In this document: one piece after another, positions 1 through 8,890 of the stretch
Position numbering within the stretch: the stretch's first letter is position 1
Layout: each line of letters begins with the position of its first letter
Assembly: GCF_026627925.1 (NCBI RefSeq)
Contig: NZ_JAPNLE010000009.1
Coordinates: 4,836,001 to 4,900,000, forward strand
Direction of reading: 5' to 3'
DNA: 64,000 nt
Origin: Cupriavidus sp. D39
GTDB lineage: Bacteria; Pseudomonadota; Gammaproteobacteria; Burkholderiales; Burkholderiaceae
Program-made: the position numbers and the translations under genes
Notes under the pieces: model-generated
The model's input: only the letters and a program-made list of their open reading frames with translations
What the model was told of the DNA's origin: nothing
Databases searched by the model: none

Positions 1-248
1 TCGCCGCGCACGGCGGCCTTGCCGGCCAGCTCCGGGTGGGCGCGCACCAGCTTGATCTGGGCGGCGTCGCCGGCGCCGTCAACGATGGCGCGCATGGCGT
101 CGGCCAGCGCGGCAGCGTGGGCGAAGGGTCGCTGCGTGGCGGCGGCTTCGGCCACCCACGCGGAGTGTTCATAGATGCCGCCAAGCGCCTGGATGAAGTC
201 GGCGGCCGGCAGGGCGTTGAGTTGGTCGAGGGTGTAGGTCTGGCTCAT
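1..248 (-). CDS. uraD: OHCU decarboxylase UraD (3' end outside window)
   Basis: UraD decarboxylates 2-oxo-4-hydroxy-4-carboxy-5-ureidoimidazoline to S-allantoin, the last step of the urate-to-allantoin branch. Only the first 82 codons are present; the gene runs off the left edge. The visible part reads MSQTYTLDQLNALPAADFI and continues to a RAHPELAGKAA segment, which is typical of the family around its conserved HPDLxGK-like motif. It lies 20 bp downstream of puuE on the same strand and is probably co-transcribed with it. A 12-bp direct duplication (247-258 and 259-270) fills the gap between the two genes. Assignment is firm from motif and context; the C-terminal catalytic residues cannot be checked. 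Confidence 0.9.
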   Translation of the reverse strand, partial: MSQTYTLDQLNALPAADFIQALGGIYEHSAWVAEAAATQRPFAHAAALADAMRAIVDGAGDAAQIKLVRAHPELAGKAAVRG

Positions 249-268
249 GGTTCGGCTTATGGTTCGGC

Positions 269-1228
269 TTATGCGTGGTTCTGTGCGGAGTAGGGATGGG
301 TCTCGGCCCAGTGGCGCGCGATATCCACGCGCTTGCAGATCCAGACTTTGTCATGGCCCTGCACGTAGTCGAGAAAGCGCTGCAGCCCGCGCATGCGCCC
401 CGGGCGGCCCAGCAGGCGGCAGTGCATGCCGACCGACAGCATCTTGGGGCGGTCCAGCCCCTGCGGATCGCCCTCGGCGTAGAGCACGTCGAAGGCGTCC
501 TTGAGGTACTGGAAGAACTGCTCGCCGGTATTGAAGCCTTGCGGCGTGGCAAAGCGCATGTCGTTGGAGTCGAGCGTGTAGGGCACCACCAGGTGGGGCT
601 TTGTCTCGCCGTTGCTGACCTCCACCTCGGTCCAGAAGGGCAGGTCGTCGCCGTAGTAGTCCGAGTCGTAAAGCAGCCCGCCGTGCTCCACCACCAGGCG
701 GCGCGTGTTGGGGCTGTCGCGGCCGGTGTACCAGCCCAGCGGCAGCGAGCCGGTCAGCTCCTTGATGATCTGCATGCCGATGCGCATGTGCTCGCGCTCG
801 GTGGCTTCGTCCATGCCCTGGTAATGGATCCAGCGCCAGCCGTGGCAGGCGATCTCGTGGCCAAGCTCGACAAACGCGCGGGTCAGCTCCGGATGGCGCT
901 GCAACGCCATCGACACGCCGAAGATCGTCAGCGGCAGCCCGCGCTGCTCGAACTCGCGCAGGATGCGCCAGACCCCGGCGCGCGAGCCGTACTCGTACAC
1001 GCCCTCCATGCTCATGTGGCGCTCTGGGTAGGCCGCCGCGCCGATGATCTCGGAGAGGAACTGCTCGGAGCCGGCGTCGCCGTGCAGCACGTTGTTTTCG
1101 CCGCCCTCTTCGTAGTTGAGGACGAACTGCAGCGCAATGCGCGCGCCGCCCGGCCAGCGGGCGTGCGGTGACTGGCTGCCGTAACCGATCAGATCGCGTG
1201 GATAGTTGTGGCTTGTCATCAGGGTCAT
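269..1228 (-). CDS. puuE: Allantoinase PuuE (polysaccharide-deacetylase fold)
   Basis: This 319-residue protein is the metal-independent, polysaccharide-deacetylase-like allantoinase that opens allantoin to allantoate in the cytoplasm. The N-terminus (YPRDLIGYGSQSPHARWPGG), then FVLNYEEGGEN and the EIACHGWRWIHYQ segment, are hallmarks of PuuE rather than of amidohydrolase-type AllB. Length fits the family (about 300-320). An alternative ATG three codons downstream would give MTSHNYPRD and is equally plausible. It sits between uraD and the NCS2 permease, all on the minus strand, forming a urate-degradation operon. Confidence 0.94.
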   Translation of the reverse strand: MTLMTSHNYPRDLIGYGSQSPHARWPGGARIALQFVLNYEEGGENNVLHGDAGSEQFLSEIIGAAAYPERHMSMEGVYEYGSRAGVWRILREFEQRGLPLTIFGVSMALQRHPELTRAFVELGHEIACHGWRWIHYQGMDEATEREHMRIGMQIIKELTGSLPLGWYTGRDSPNTRRLVVEHGGLLYDSDYYGDDLPFWTEVEVSNGETKPHLVVPYTLDSNDMRFATPQGFNTGEQFFQYLKDAFDVLYAEGDPQGLDRPKMLSVGMHCRLLGRPGRMRGLQRFLDYVQGHDKVWICKRVDIARHWAETHPYSAQNHA

Positions 1229-1267
1229 GGTTCTTCAGGAAACGGTGCCGGCCGCCGCCGGCTGGAC

Positions 1268-2674
1268 TTATTCCGTGCCGTGCGAGTTGGCCGCGGCGTT
1301 GCGCATCGCTTCTTCACGCGACTGGATGCCGTTGAAGAAGACGTTGAGCACGACTGCCACGATGGTGCCCAGCACGATGCCGCTGTGGGTGAACGGGTCG
1401 GTCCACTTGGGCAGGTACTGGAAGAAGGTCGGCGCCAGCGTCGGGATCATGCCGAAACCGATCGAGATGGCGACGATGAACAGGTTGAAGCGGTTGCGGT
1501 TGAAATCGCACGAGCCCAGGATGCGGATGCCGGTGGCGGCCACCATGCCGAACATCACGATGCCCGCGCCGCCGAGCACGAACTGCGGCACCGAGGCCAC
1601 GATGTGCGCCATCTTCGGGAACAGGCCCAGGCCGATCAGGATGATGCCGCCGGCCACCGCCACATAGCGCGAGCGCACGCCGGTCACGGTCACCAGGCCC
1701 ACGTTCTGCGAGAACGAGGTGTAGGGGAAGGTGTTGAACAAGCCGCCGATCACGGTGCCCAGGCCGTCGGCACGCAGGCCGCGGGTCAGGTCCTCGTTGG
1801 ACAGGCGCTTGCCGGTGATGTCGGCCAGCGCGAGGAACATGCCGGTGGATTCCACCAGCGTGATCAGCATCACCACGCACATCGACAGGATGGCGGGAAT
1901 GTCGAAGGTCGGGATGCCGAAATGCAGCGGCGTGATCAGCGCGATCGCGCTGGCTTCATTGATGCCTTCGAAGGAGACCTTCCCCAGCGCCATCGCCACC
2001 AGGGTGCCGATGACGATGCCCAGCAGCACCGCGCAGTTGGAAATCAGGCCACGGCCGTATTTGCTCAGCAACAGGATCGCCACCAGCACCAGCGCCGCGA
2101 TGCCCAGGTTCCCCAGGTCGCCATAAGCCAGGTTAGGCACATCCTTGACCACGCCGTCGATCACGGCACGCGTGGTGGGCTGGCCGCCGGCCGCCCAGTT
2201 GATCCCCACCCGCATCAGCGACACACCGATCAGCGTGATCACCGTGCCGGTGACCACAGGCGGGAACAGCCCGAGCATGCGTCCCATCAGCGGCGCCACC
2301 AGGATGCCGAACACCCCCGCGGCAATCACCGCGCCGTAGATGCCGAGCAGGCCTACGTTGGGGTCGGAACCGATGGCGATCATCGGCGCCACCGAGGCGA
2401 AGGTCACACCCATCATCACCGGCATGCGGATGCCGAACTTCCAGAAGCCGAAGGCCTGGATCAGCGTGGCCAGGCCCGCGGCGAACAGGTCGGCATTGAT
2501 CAGGAAGGCGAGTTGGTCCTTCGGCAGCTTGAGCGCGCCGCCGATGATCAGCGGCACCGCGACGGTACCGGCATACATCACCAGCACGTGCTGCAGGCCG
2601 AGCGCAAGCAGCCGGCCCGAAGGCAGCCGCTCGTTGGTCAGGTCCGTGGGGACCGTGGTGCTAGCGCTAGTCAT
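1268..2674 (-). CDS. NCS2-family urate/xanthine permease
   Basis: A 468-residue inner-membrane nucleobase:cation symporter-2 protein with about 12-14 hydrophobic segments. Family signatures are visible: LVESTGMFLALAD in the TM8 region and QNVGLVTVTGVRSRY, the NCS2 Q-N-x-G-x4-T motif, in the TM10 region. Its position upstream of puuE and uraD implies urate or xanthine as substrate (UacT/XanQ-like). Distinguishing urate from xanthine specificity would need detailed motif comparison, so no symbol is given. It is preceded by 150 bp without a recognisable gene before the GntR regulator on the same strand. Confidence 0.92.
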   Translation of the reverse strand: MTSASTTVPTDLTNERLPSGRLLALGLQHVLVMYAGTVAVPLIIGGALKLPKDQLAFLINADLFAAGLATLIQAFGFWKFGIRMPVMMGVTFASVAPMIAIGSDPNVGLLGIYGAVIAAGVFGILVAPLMGRMLGLFPPVVTGTVITLIGVSLMRVGINWAAGGQPTTRAVIDGVVKDVPNLAYGDLGNLGIAALVLVAILLLSKYGRGLISNCAVLLGIVIGTLVAMALGKVSFEGINEASAIALITPLHFGIPTFDIPAILSMCVVMLITLVESTGMFLALADITGKRLSNEDLTRGLRADGLGTVIGGLFNTFPYTSFSQNVGLVTVTGVRSRYVAVAGGIILIGLGLFPKMAHIVASVPQFVLGGAGIVMFGMVAATGIRILGSCDFNRNRFNLFIVAISIGFGMIPTLAPTFFQYLPKWTDPFTHSGIVLGTIVAVVLNVFFNGIQSREEAMRNAAANSHGTE

Positions 2675-2824
2675 GAGTGTGTCTCCTCTCCTTTGGGTTT
2701 GATGGGAACGCTGCCGGGCGGGGTGGCTCTTGGTGTGTGACTCCGGCTGCGCGCATCATCGGGGACGCGTTTCTCATGAGCAGGAATCGGGCCTTGGCCG
2801 CAGCTTGGCAGCGGGAACAACCTG

Positions 2825-3568
2825 CTAGGTGGAGTGACCCAGCACGCTGCGAAGATCGAAATTGCCCGGTTCATCGGGCTGCACGCGGTCGGCGCAAGCG
2901 CCGAGATGGTGCGCCATGCGGCTCTGGGCGAGGGCGGCGTTGCCCTGTTCCAGTGCGTCGAGGATCTCTTCGTGTTCGTCGAAGGAGCAGGCGTTATTGC
3001 CCGGCGCCTCGACGCTGGCGATCATCAGCGTGGTGCGCGACACCAGCCGGCGCATCATGGTGACCAGCAGCGCGTTGCCCGAAAGCTCGGCCAGCGCGGT
3101 ATGGAATTCGGCCGACAGGCGGATCCACTTGGGCCGCTCGTTGGTCAGGAAGGCCTGGCGCTCGGCCTCCACCATCTTGCGCAGCGGCGCGATCACGCGC
3201 TTGACGTCGCGCATGCCGGCGAGCTTTTCCAGTACCGCGCGCTCCAGCATCTGGCGCAGCTCGAACATGTCGTGCGCCTCGTCGGTGGAGGGGCTGGCGA
3301 TGAAGGCGCCGCGGTTGGGCTCCAGGTCCACCATGCCGTCGGCGGCCAGGTGCGCCAGCACCTTGCGCACCGTGTGGCGCGCCGTGGCATAGATTTCGCA
3401 CAGCGAGTGCTCCGTCAGCTTGGTGCGCGGGGGCAGCCGGTGCTCCATGATCGCGTCATAGATCTCGTGATACATGCGCTCCTCGACGGAGCCCTTGCGG
3501 GCGGGCTTGATTTCGGTCGGGGCGGCGGTGTCATCGGCACCGGCGATCAGCTTGAGACTCTTGGACAT
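2825..3568 (-). CDS. GntR/FadR-family regulator of the urate cluster
   Basis: A 247-residue transcription factor with an N-terminal winged helix (about residues 28-95; RMYHEIYDAIMEHRLPPRTK and ATARHTVRKVLAHLAADGMV) and a C-terminal FCD ligand domain containing the AEFHTALAELSGN and DEHEEILDALEQG segments. The ATG giving MSKSLKLIAGADD was chosen; a more upstream start would add about 29 residues of unlikely sequence. It is divergent from uraH-puuD, and a perfect inverted repeat (3646-3687) lies between them as its likely operator. The effector is probably a purine-catabolic intermediate such as urate or allantoin (inference). Confidence 0.88.
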   Translation of the reverse strand: MSKSLKLIAGADDTAAPTEIKPARKGSVEERMYHEIYDAIMEHRLPPRTKLTEHSLCEIYATARHTVRKVLAHLAADGMVDLEPNRGAFIASPSTDEAHDMFELRQMLERAVLEKLAGMRDVKRVIAPLRKMVEAERQAFLTNERPKWIRLSAEFHTALAELSGNALLVTMMRRLVSRTTLMIASVEAPGNNACSFDEHEEILDALEQGNAALAQSRMAHHLGACADRVQPDEPGNFDLRSVLGHST

Positions 3569-3880
3569 CTTGGCACCAGCGTATCGGTGAGGAGGGGAGC
3601 AGCGCGCCGTGGTAAGCGGGGTGAAGCGATGGCGCGCCCCAAAAATTGTTGACAATTATTTGGTTATGACGGCAATATTGTCAACAAAACCGAGCTAGGT
3701 TTTCGACAAGTCAGGGTAATTCCTGAGTTGCCATCCGGAGTGGTGCGAAGCATTGTCGCCATGCACCAGTCCAGCGCCGGGATGCGTTAGAAATACGTAC
3801 CGAGCGGGCACCATTCCCACAAATGGTGCTAGTGAAGGCAGCGGCGCCTCTCACAACCCAAAGCCCTAAGGAATAACAGG
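3569..3880. promoter_or_regulatory. Divergent control region GntR / uraH
   Basis: This 312-bp intergenic segment separates the minus-strand regulator and permease operon from uraH-puuD. It is noticeably more AT-rich around 3640-3690, where an 11-bp inverted repeat occurs. No tRNA, open frame or terminator was recognised. A GAATAACAGG stretch precedes the uraH start. Confidence 0.6.
3646..3687. promoter_or_regulatory. Inverted-repeat operator for GntR regulator
   Basis: TTGTTGACAAT (3646-3656) and its exact reverse complement ATTGTCAACAA (3677-3687) are separated by 20 bp. Each half resembles FCD-type GntR operators of the TTGTNNACAA kind and could be a dimer site on its own. The location between the divergent regulator and uraH supports autoregulation and control of the cluster. 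Confidence 0.7.
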
Positions 3881-4234
3881 ATGGGACGCTTGACCACACA
3901 TGTACTCGACACCGCAGCCGGCACGCCCGGCGCCGGCATGTCGATTACCCTGCATAAAATTGTCGACAATCGCAAGGAGACGCTGAAGACAGTCGTCACC
4001 AACCACGATGGCCGTTGCGACCAGCCCCTGCTGGATGGCGAGACCATGGCGGTCGGGGTGTACGAGCTCGAATTCGGCGCCGGCGATTATTTCCGCACCC
4101 AGGGCACCAAGCTGCCCGAGCCGGCATTCCTCGACGTGGTGACGCTGCGTTTCGGCATTGCCGACACCAGCGCGCATTACCACGTGCCGTTGCTGGTCTC
4201 CCCTTGGTCGTACTCGACCTACCGCGGTAGCTGA
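3881..4234 (+). CDS. uraH: 5-hydroxyisourate hydrolase (transthyretin-like)
   Basis: A 117-residue cytoplasmic enzyme that hydrolyses 5-hydroxyisourate to OHCU between urate oxidation and UraD. It begins [17 protein letters not shown], with the conserved THVLD strand, and ends in YRGS (residues 114-117), the diagnostic C-terminal tetrapeptide of the transthyretin-related hydrolases. The conserved basic and histidine positions (His7, the [18 protein letters not shown] tail) are present. It is followed 31 bp later by puuD with a strong AAAGGAG Shine-Dalgarno, so the two form an operon. Confidence 0.95.
   Translation: MGRLTTHVLDTAAGTPGAGMSITLHKIVDNRKETLKTVVTNHDGRCDQPLLDGETMAVGVYELEFGAGDYFRTQGTKLPEPAFLDVVTLRFGIADTSAHYHVPLLVSPWSYSTYRGS
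3959..3970. promoter_or_regulatory. Possible intragenic GntR site in uraH
   Basis: ATTGTCGACAAT is a perfect 12-bp palindrome 26 codons into uraH. It differs by one base from the half-site core ATTGTTGACAAT of the upstream inverted repeat. It could act as a downstream roadblock or looping operator. It may equally be coincidence, because it encodes part of the conserved IVDNR-like stretch. Confidence 0.35.
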
Positions 4235-4265
4235 GCGCGGCAACGGGCAATAAAGGAGACAAGAC

Positions 4266-5471
4266 ATGGAAGGCTATATCCTCGACTGGGCCAATCTGCT
4301 GCTGCGCTGGGTGCACGTCATCACGGCGATCGCGTGGATCGGTTCCTCGTTTTATTTCGTCTGGCTCGACAACAGCCTGACCCGTCCCGACGACCCCGAC
4401 CTGCAGGAGAAGGGCGTGGGCGGCGAGCTGTGGGCGGTGCACGGCGGCGGCTTCTACAACCCGCAGAAATACCTGACCGCGCCAAAGACACTGCCGGAGA
4501 ACCTGCACTGGTTCTACTGGGAGTCGTATTCCACCTGGATGACCGGCTTCGGCCTGCTGGTGGTGCTGTACCTGTTCAACGCCAGCACGTTCCTGATCGA
4601 CAAGAACGTGATGGACATGTCGCCGGGCGCGGCAATCGGGTTTGCGCTGTCCTACCTCGGCGTGGGCTGGCTGGTGTACGACTGCATCTGCCGCGTGTTC
4701 GGCAAGAGCGACCGCACCGTCGGCATCCTGGTGGCGATCTACGTGGCGCTGGCCGCGTTTGTCGCCTGCCACGTGTTCTCGGGCCGCGCGGCGTTCCTGC
4801 TGACCGGCGCGATGATCGCGACCATCATGAGCGCCAACGTGCTGGTGTGGATCATCCCGGGGCAGCGCAAGGTGGTTGCCGCGCTGCGCGCGGGCGATCC
4901 GGTGGACCCGGTGCATGGCAAGAACGCCAAGCAACGCAGCGTGCACAACACCTACTTCACGCTGCCGGTGCTGTTTGCCATGCTGTCGAACCACTACAGC
5001 ATGACCTACAGCTACAAGTACAACTGGGCCGCGCTGGTGCTGATCATGCTGGCCGGCGTGCTGATCCGCCAGTTCTTCATCCTCAAGCACAAGGGCAAGA
5101 TCAACGTCGCGTGGCCTGCTGCCGGCGTGGCCGTGCTGGCGGTGGTAGCGGTGATGATCGCGCCGGTGCAGCGTGAGGTGGTTGCCGGCAAGGACGGCGC
5201 CGCCGCCACGCAGGTGAGCTTCACCAAGGTGCAGGAAGTCATCAACTCGCGCTGCATCCAGTGCCATGCCGCCGCGCCGAAGATGATGCCAAGCGCTGCC
5301 AAGGGCATCAAGCTGGATACGGCCGACGAGATCAAGGCGCATGCGCAGCTGATCTATCAGCAGGCGGTGCAGCAGAAGGCCATGCCGCTGGGCAATGTCA
5401 CGCAGATCACGGATGACGAGCGTGCGCTGCTGGGGCAGTGGTTTGAGGCTGGCGCCAAGACCACCAATTGA
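4266..5471 (+). CDS. puuD: Membrane urate hydroxylase PuuD with cytochrome c domain
   Basis: A 401-residue inner-membrane urate oxidase of the cofactor-independent-looking PuuD type. It has about 8-9 transmembrane segments (starting LLLRWVHVITAIAWIGSSFYFVW cut after WIG) followed by a periplasmic C-terminal cytochrome c domain. The heme-binding CxxCH is Cys330-Ile-Gln-Cys-His334. Family knowledge: it converts urate to 5-hydroxyisourate and passes electrons to the respiratory chain instead of making peroxide. The RBS AAAGGAGAC lies 5 bp before the ATG. The gene ends 116 bp before a rho-independent terminator. Confidence 0.94.
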   Translation: MEGYILDWANLLLRWVHVITAIAWIGSSFYFVWLDNSLTRPDDPDLQEKGVGGELWAVHGGGFYNPQKYLTAPKTLPENLHWFYWESYSTWMTGFGLLVVLYLFNASTFLIDKNVMDMSPGAAIGFALSYLGVGWLVYDCICRVFGKSDRTVGILVAIYVALAAFVACHVFSGRAAFLLTGAMIATIMSANVLVWIIPGQRKVVAALRAGDPVDPVHGKNAKQRSVHNTYFTLPVLFAMLSNHYSMTYSYKYNWAALVLIMLAGVLIRQFFILKHKGKINVAWPAAGVAVLAVVAVMIAPVQREVVAGKDGAAATQVSFTKVQEVINSRCIQCHAAAPKMMPSAAKGIKLDTADEIKAHAQLIYQQAVQQKAMPLGNVTQITDDERALLGQWFEAGAKTTN

Positions 5472-5586
5472 TCGGATAGAGATCGACGGGCCTGCCCGAG
5501 AGGCGGGCCTCACCGAGCATCGGTGATCGGCGGTCCGGTGGCCGTGTTGTTGATGGCCGGAGGTCCGGACCGACGAGGGTTTGAGC

Positions 5587-5607
5587 GGGGCGCAAGCCCC
5601 GTTTTTT
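5587..5607 (+). terminator. Rho-independent terminator of uraH-puuD
   Basis: GGGGC-GCAA-GCCCC stem-loop followed by GTTTTTT. The class C group II intron begins at the base after this T-tract, which is the preferred target of that intron class. Confidence 0.85.
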
Positions 5608-7463
5608 GTGCGCCCAGCATGGGCGCACTCCTGTGGGTGCAAGTCCCACCGTAAGTTGATCACAGCGATCGAAGCGAAGCGCAACTGCGAAAGGGCGACC
5701 GATCGTGGGGAGGAAGCGTGGAGCGAAGCTGCGAGCCGAGGAACACGAACCGGATAGAAGGCGGTGCCGACCAGGACGAGCGGGCATGAAACCGCGAAGT
5801 TCTCGTGATCAAGGGGAGGCGGCGTAAATCCGGCGGTTGTGCAGCGAAGGAGTGCGTTCTTACCTGGGGAGATCTCGCCTCATGCCTGAAAGGGCGACGG
5901 CGTCGAGCCGGAGCGAGAAGTCAGCAGAGGTCGAAGTAGTTGGGGGTAGCGCCGGCAAGGCTCGAATCCGCCGACGAAGGACCGAACGAGAGGGAGTGTT
6001 CGAAGCCATGTCGATACCGAAGGCATTGCGTCAGAAGCCCGCGCGAGCGGGGCGGGAGGGAGTAGCGGGCGGTGAAGCCGGCCGTGAACCCGCCTGCGAC
6101 GAAGCCGGCGGTCCGCGGCGGGGACCGGAGGACACGGGGTCGGCGCTGCTGGCAGCGGCGCTGACGCGAGAGAACCTGAAGCAGGCGTTCAGGCGGGTCC
6201 GCCGCAACAAAGGCGCCGCTGGCGTGGATGGTCTGGATATTGATCAGACCGCCCGCTATCTGGTGTCGGCGTGGCCGGAGATCCGCCAGCAACTGCTCAA
6301 GGGGACGTACCGGCCCAGTCCGGTACGGCGGGTAACGATTCCGAAGCCGGACGGAGGAGGCGAGCGCGAGCTCGGTATTCCGACGGTGACGGACCGGCTG
6401 ATCCAGCAGGCGCTGTTGCAGGTGCTGCAGCCGATGCTGGACCCCACCTTCAGCGAGCACAGCTACGGCTTCCGGCCTGGGCGGCGTGCGCACGATGCGG
6501 TGTTAGCCGCGCAGTCGTACGTGCAGTCGGGGCGGCGAGTGGTGGTGGACGTGGATCTGGAGAAGTTCTTTGACCGGGTCAACCACGACATCCTGATTGA
6601 CCGTCTACAGAAGCGCATCGGGGACGCCGGGGTCATCCGGCTGATCCGGGCGTATCTGAACAGCGGGCTGATGGATGGCGGGGTAGTGCTGCAGCGGTAC
6701 GAGGGCACGCCGCAAGGCGGGCCGCTGTCACCGCTGCTGGCTAACGTACTGCTCGATGAGGTGGACAAGGCGTTGGAGCGTCGAGGTCATTGCTTCGTGC
6801 GCTATGCCGATGATGCGAACGTGTACGTGCGCAGTCGGCGGGCGGGCGAGCGAGTGATGGCGCTATTGCGGCGCTTGTACGGCAGCCTGCGCCTGAAGGT
6901 CAACGAGGCAAAGAGCGCGGTGGCGAGCGCGTTTGGCCGCAAGTTCCTCGGCTACAGCTTCTGGGTGGCCGCAGGGGGAGTGGTCAAGCGCAAAGTGGCA
7001 GTTAAGCCGCTGCTGACGTTCAAGCAACGCATCCGCGAACTGACTCGCCGCTCAGGCGGGCGGAGTCTGCAGGCAGTCGTGGATCGGGTGAGGCCATATG
7101 TTCTGGGATGGAAGGCCTACTTCCGGCTGGCGCAAACGCCCCAGGTCTGGCGCGAGCTGGACAAGTGGATGCGCCACCGGCTGAGGGCCATCCAGCTCAA
7201 GCACTGGCGCCGTGGTCGGGTCATTTACCGAGAGTTGCGTGCGCTGGGTGCTACAGCGGATGCCGCCAGGCAAGCAGCGGCGAGTAGCCGGTGCTGGTGG
7301 CGCAACAGCGGCGACACGCTGAACCGGGTCCTGACCATCGCCTACTTCGATCAGTTGGGCATGCCCCGTCTCACTTAACCTCAACCTCTCGAACCGCCCG
7401 GTGCGGACCCGCATGCCGGGTGGTGTGGCAGGGGCGCAGCCAGTGGGCTGCCCCTATGCCGAT
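5608..7463 (+). mobile_element. Bacterial class C group II intron
   Basis: The element opens with GTGCGCCCAGCATGGGCG (5608), a group II 5' end, followed by the class C landmarks TGCGTTCTTACCTGGGGAG (about 5851) and AGAAGTCAGCAGAGGTC (about 5917), closely matching the Oceanobacillus iheyensis class IIC ribozyme. Domain V is recognisable just after the ORF (from about 7387, GAACCGCCCGGTGCGG with an internal CATGCC loop and a GGTGTGG end). A domain VI hairpin GGGGCGCAGCC...GGCTGCCCC follows, and the 3' end is estimated at GCCGAT (7463). Removal rejoins the puuD terminator T-tract to the start of palindrome A. The 3' boundary is uncertain by a few bases. Confidence 0.88.
6008..7378 (+). CDS. ltrA: Group II intron reverse transcriptase/maturase (class C)
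   Basis: A 456-residue intron-encoded protein located in ribozyme domain IV. The reverse transcriptase domain runs from about residue 55 to 330. It includes AGVDGLDIDQ, PKPDGGGERELGIPTVTDR, the GFRPGRRAHDA segment, YEGTPQGGPLSPLLAN and the catalytic YADD at 266-269. The maturase (X) domain follows, with a class C style C-terminus (SSRCWWRNSG). There is no HNH endonuclease domain, as expected for class C. The ATG at 6008 gives MSIPKALRQ; the frame is open further upstream but that part is ribozyme RNA. The protein is intact, so the intron may be active. Confidence 0.93.
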   Translation: MSIPKALRQKPARAGREGVAGGEAGREPACDEAGGPRRGPEDTGSALLAAALTRENLKQAFRRVRRNKGAAGVDGLDIDQTARYLVSAWPEIRQQLLKGTYRPSPVRRVTIPKPDGGGERELGIPTVTDRLIQQALLQVLQPMLDPTFSEHSYGFRPGRRAHDAVLAAQSYVQSGRRVVVDVDLEKFFDRVNHDILIDRLQKRIGDAGVIRLIRAYLNSGLMDGGVVLQRYEGTPQGGPLSPLLANVLLDEVDKALERRGHCFVRYADDANVYVRSRRAGERVMALLRRLYGSLRLKVNEAKSAVASAFGRKFLGYSFWVAAGGVVKRKVAVKPLLTFKQRIRELTRRSGGRSLQAVVDRVRPYVLGWKAYFRLAQTPQVWRELDKWMRHRLRAIQLKHWRRGRVIYRELRALGATADAARQAAASSRCWWRNSGDTLNRVLTIAYFDQLGMPRLT

Positions 7464-7504
7464 TGTTTGAGCGGTGTTGGTTTTGGACCCAAAAGCCCGT
7501 ACGA

Positions 7505-8890
7505 GGGCCTGTACGGGATTTTGTGTGCAGGGCATAACATGTCGACAAGGAGCATGTAATGCCACGCAAACCAAAGGCCATACCCAGGGACCTTCCGACC
7601 ATCCCTAAGGAGCTGATCGATCAGTTCGTTAAAGGTCCGATGACTGCTGAGGCGGTGCAAGACGCCGCCATGGCGTTCAAGAAGGCCCTGATCGAGCGGG
7701 CGATGGGCGCGGAGCTGGGCCATCACCTGGGCTACCCGGCGGGTGCCGAGCGCCCCGAGGATGCAACCAACCAGCGCAATGGCTCCAGCGCCAAGACCGT
7801 GCTTACGGACACGGGACCCTTGCGGCTGGCGATCCCGCGCGACCGCGACGGCAGCTTCGCGCCCATCCTGATTCCCAAGCACGACCGGCGTTTTACTGGC
7901 TTTGACGACAAGATCATCGCCATGTATGCGCGCGGCATGACGGTACGCGAGATCCAGGCGTTCCTGGTCGAGCAGTATGGCACTGAGGTGTCGCCCGCGT
8001 TCATCAGCTCGGTAACGGATGCGGTCATGGAGGAAGTCACCGCCTGGCAGGCCCGTCCATTGGAGGTCATGTACCCGGTCGTGTTCTTCGACGCGCTGCG
8101 GGTCAAGATGCGCGAGGATGGCGTCGTGCGCAGCAAGGCGGTCTATCTGGCGCTGGGCGTGCTGCCCGATGGCACGCGTGACATCCTGGGCCTGTGGATC
8201 GAGACCACCGAAGGGGCAAAGTTCTGGATGAAGGTGTTCAACGACCTGAAGACGCGAGGCACCCAAGACATCCTGATCGCGGTGACCGACGGCTTGAAGG
8301 GCATGGAGCAGGCCCTGAACGCGGTGTTCCCGAGCACGACACTGCAGACTTGTGTCGTGCATCTGATACGCGGCAGCCTGGACTACGCGAGCTGGAAGGA
8401 CCGCCGTGTGGTGGCGGCCGCGCTCAAGCCTGTCTACACGGCTGCCACGGTTGAGGCCGCCGAGGCGGCGCTGTTGGCCTTCGAGCAAAGCGACTGGGGC
8501 AAGCGCTACCCACCGATTGCAGCCTCCTGGCATCGCGCCTGGGACCGGGTGATTCCATTCTTTGCGTTCCCGCCGGCCATCCGCAAGATCATCTACACCA
8601 CGAATGCCATCGAGAGCATCAACGCGCAACTGCGTAAGATTATCAAGACCCGCGGGCACTTCCCGAGCGATGAAGCGGCCACCAAACTGCTGTGGCTAGC
8701 CTTGCGCAACATCACCGGCAAGTGGGGCAGCGCCACGCACGACTGGAAAGCCGCCATGAACCAGTTCGCGATCCTCTACGAGGATCGCTTCACACAACCC
8801 CATCGCTGAGATAGGATCAAAGGCCTGCCTGCCGGGCAGCCTGCCCGGCAGGCAGGTTTTTAGCCTTGCACACAAAAATCCTGACACCCC
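7505..8890 (+). mobile_element. IS256-family insertion sequence
   Basis: A 1386-bp element flanked by the 8-bp direct repeat CCGTACGA (7497-7504 and 8891-8898), the size expected for IS256 family. The terminal inverted repeats match over about 24 bp: left GGGCCTGTACGGGATTTTGT, right (reverse complement) GGGGTGTCAGGATTTTTGTG, both continuing GTGC. It contains one transposase gene and an internal hairpin terminator just after it (8823-8856). It inserted into the outer arm of palindrome A; CCGTACGA is itself part of the palindrome's repeated motif. Confidence 0.88.
7559..8809 (+). CDS. IS256-family (mutator-type) transposase
   Basis: A 416-residue transposase with the mutator-type catalytic triad: Asp178 (VVFFDALRVK), Asp244 (IAVTDGLKGM) and Glu352 (TTNAIESINAQLR). 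The family C-x2-H motif is at Cys265/His268 (TCVVHLIRGS). An N-terminal DNA-binding region contains the HHLGYPAGAERPE segment typical of the group. The frame is intact and the ATG is preceded by AAGGAGC. The element therefore looks recently acquired and potentially functional. Confidence 0.95.
   Translation: MPRKPKAIPRDLPTIPKELIDQFVKGPMTAEAVQDAAMAFKKALIERAMGAELGHHLGYPAGAERPEDATNQRNGSSAKTVLTDTGPLRLAIPRDRDGSFAPILIPKHDRRFTGFDDKIIAMYARGMTVREIQAFLVEQYGTEVSPAFISSVTDAVMEEVTAWQARPLEVMYPVVFFDALRVKMREDGVVRSKAVYLALGVLPDGTRDILGLWIETTEGAKFWMKVFNDLKTRGTQDILIAVTDGLKGMEQALNAVFPSTTLQTCVVHLIRGSLDYASWKDRRVVAAALKPVYTAATVEAAEAALLAFEQSDWGKRYPPIAASWHRAWDRVIPFFAFPPAIRKIIYTTNAIESINAQLRKIIKTRGHFPSDEAATKLLWLALRNITGKWGSATHDWKAAMNQFAILYEDRFTQPHR

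Noticed and set aside
6008..7378. Reverse transcriptase as a retron, DGR or antiphage RT
   Set aside because: Flanking RNA shows group II 5' end, domain V and VI, and a maturase domain, so it is an intron protein.
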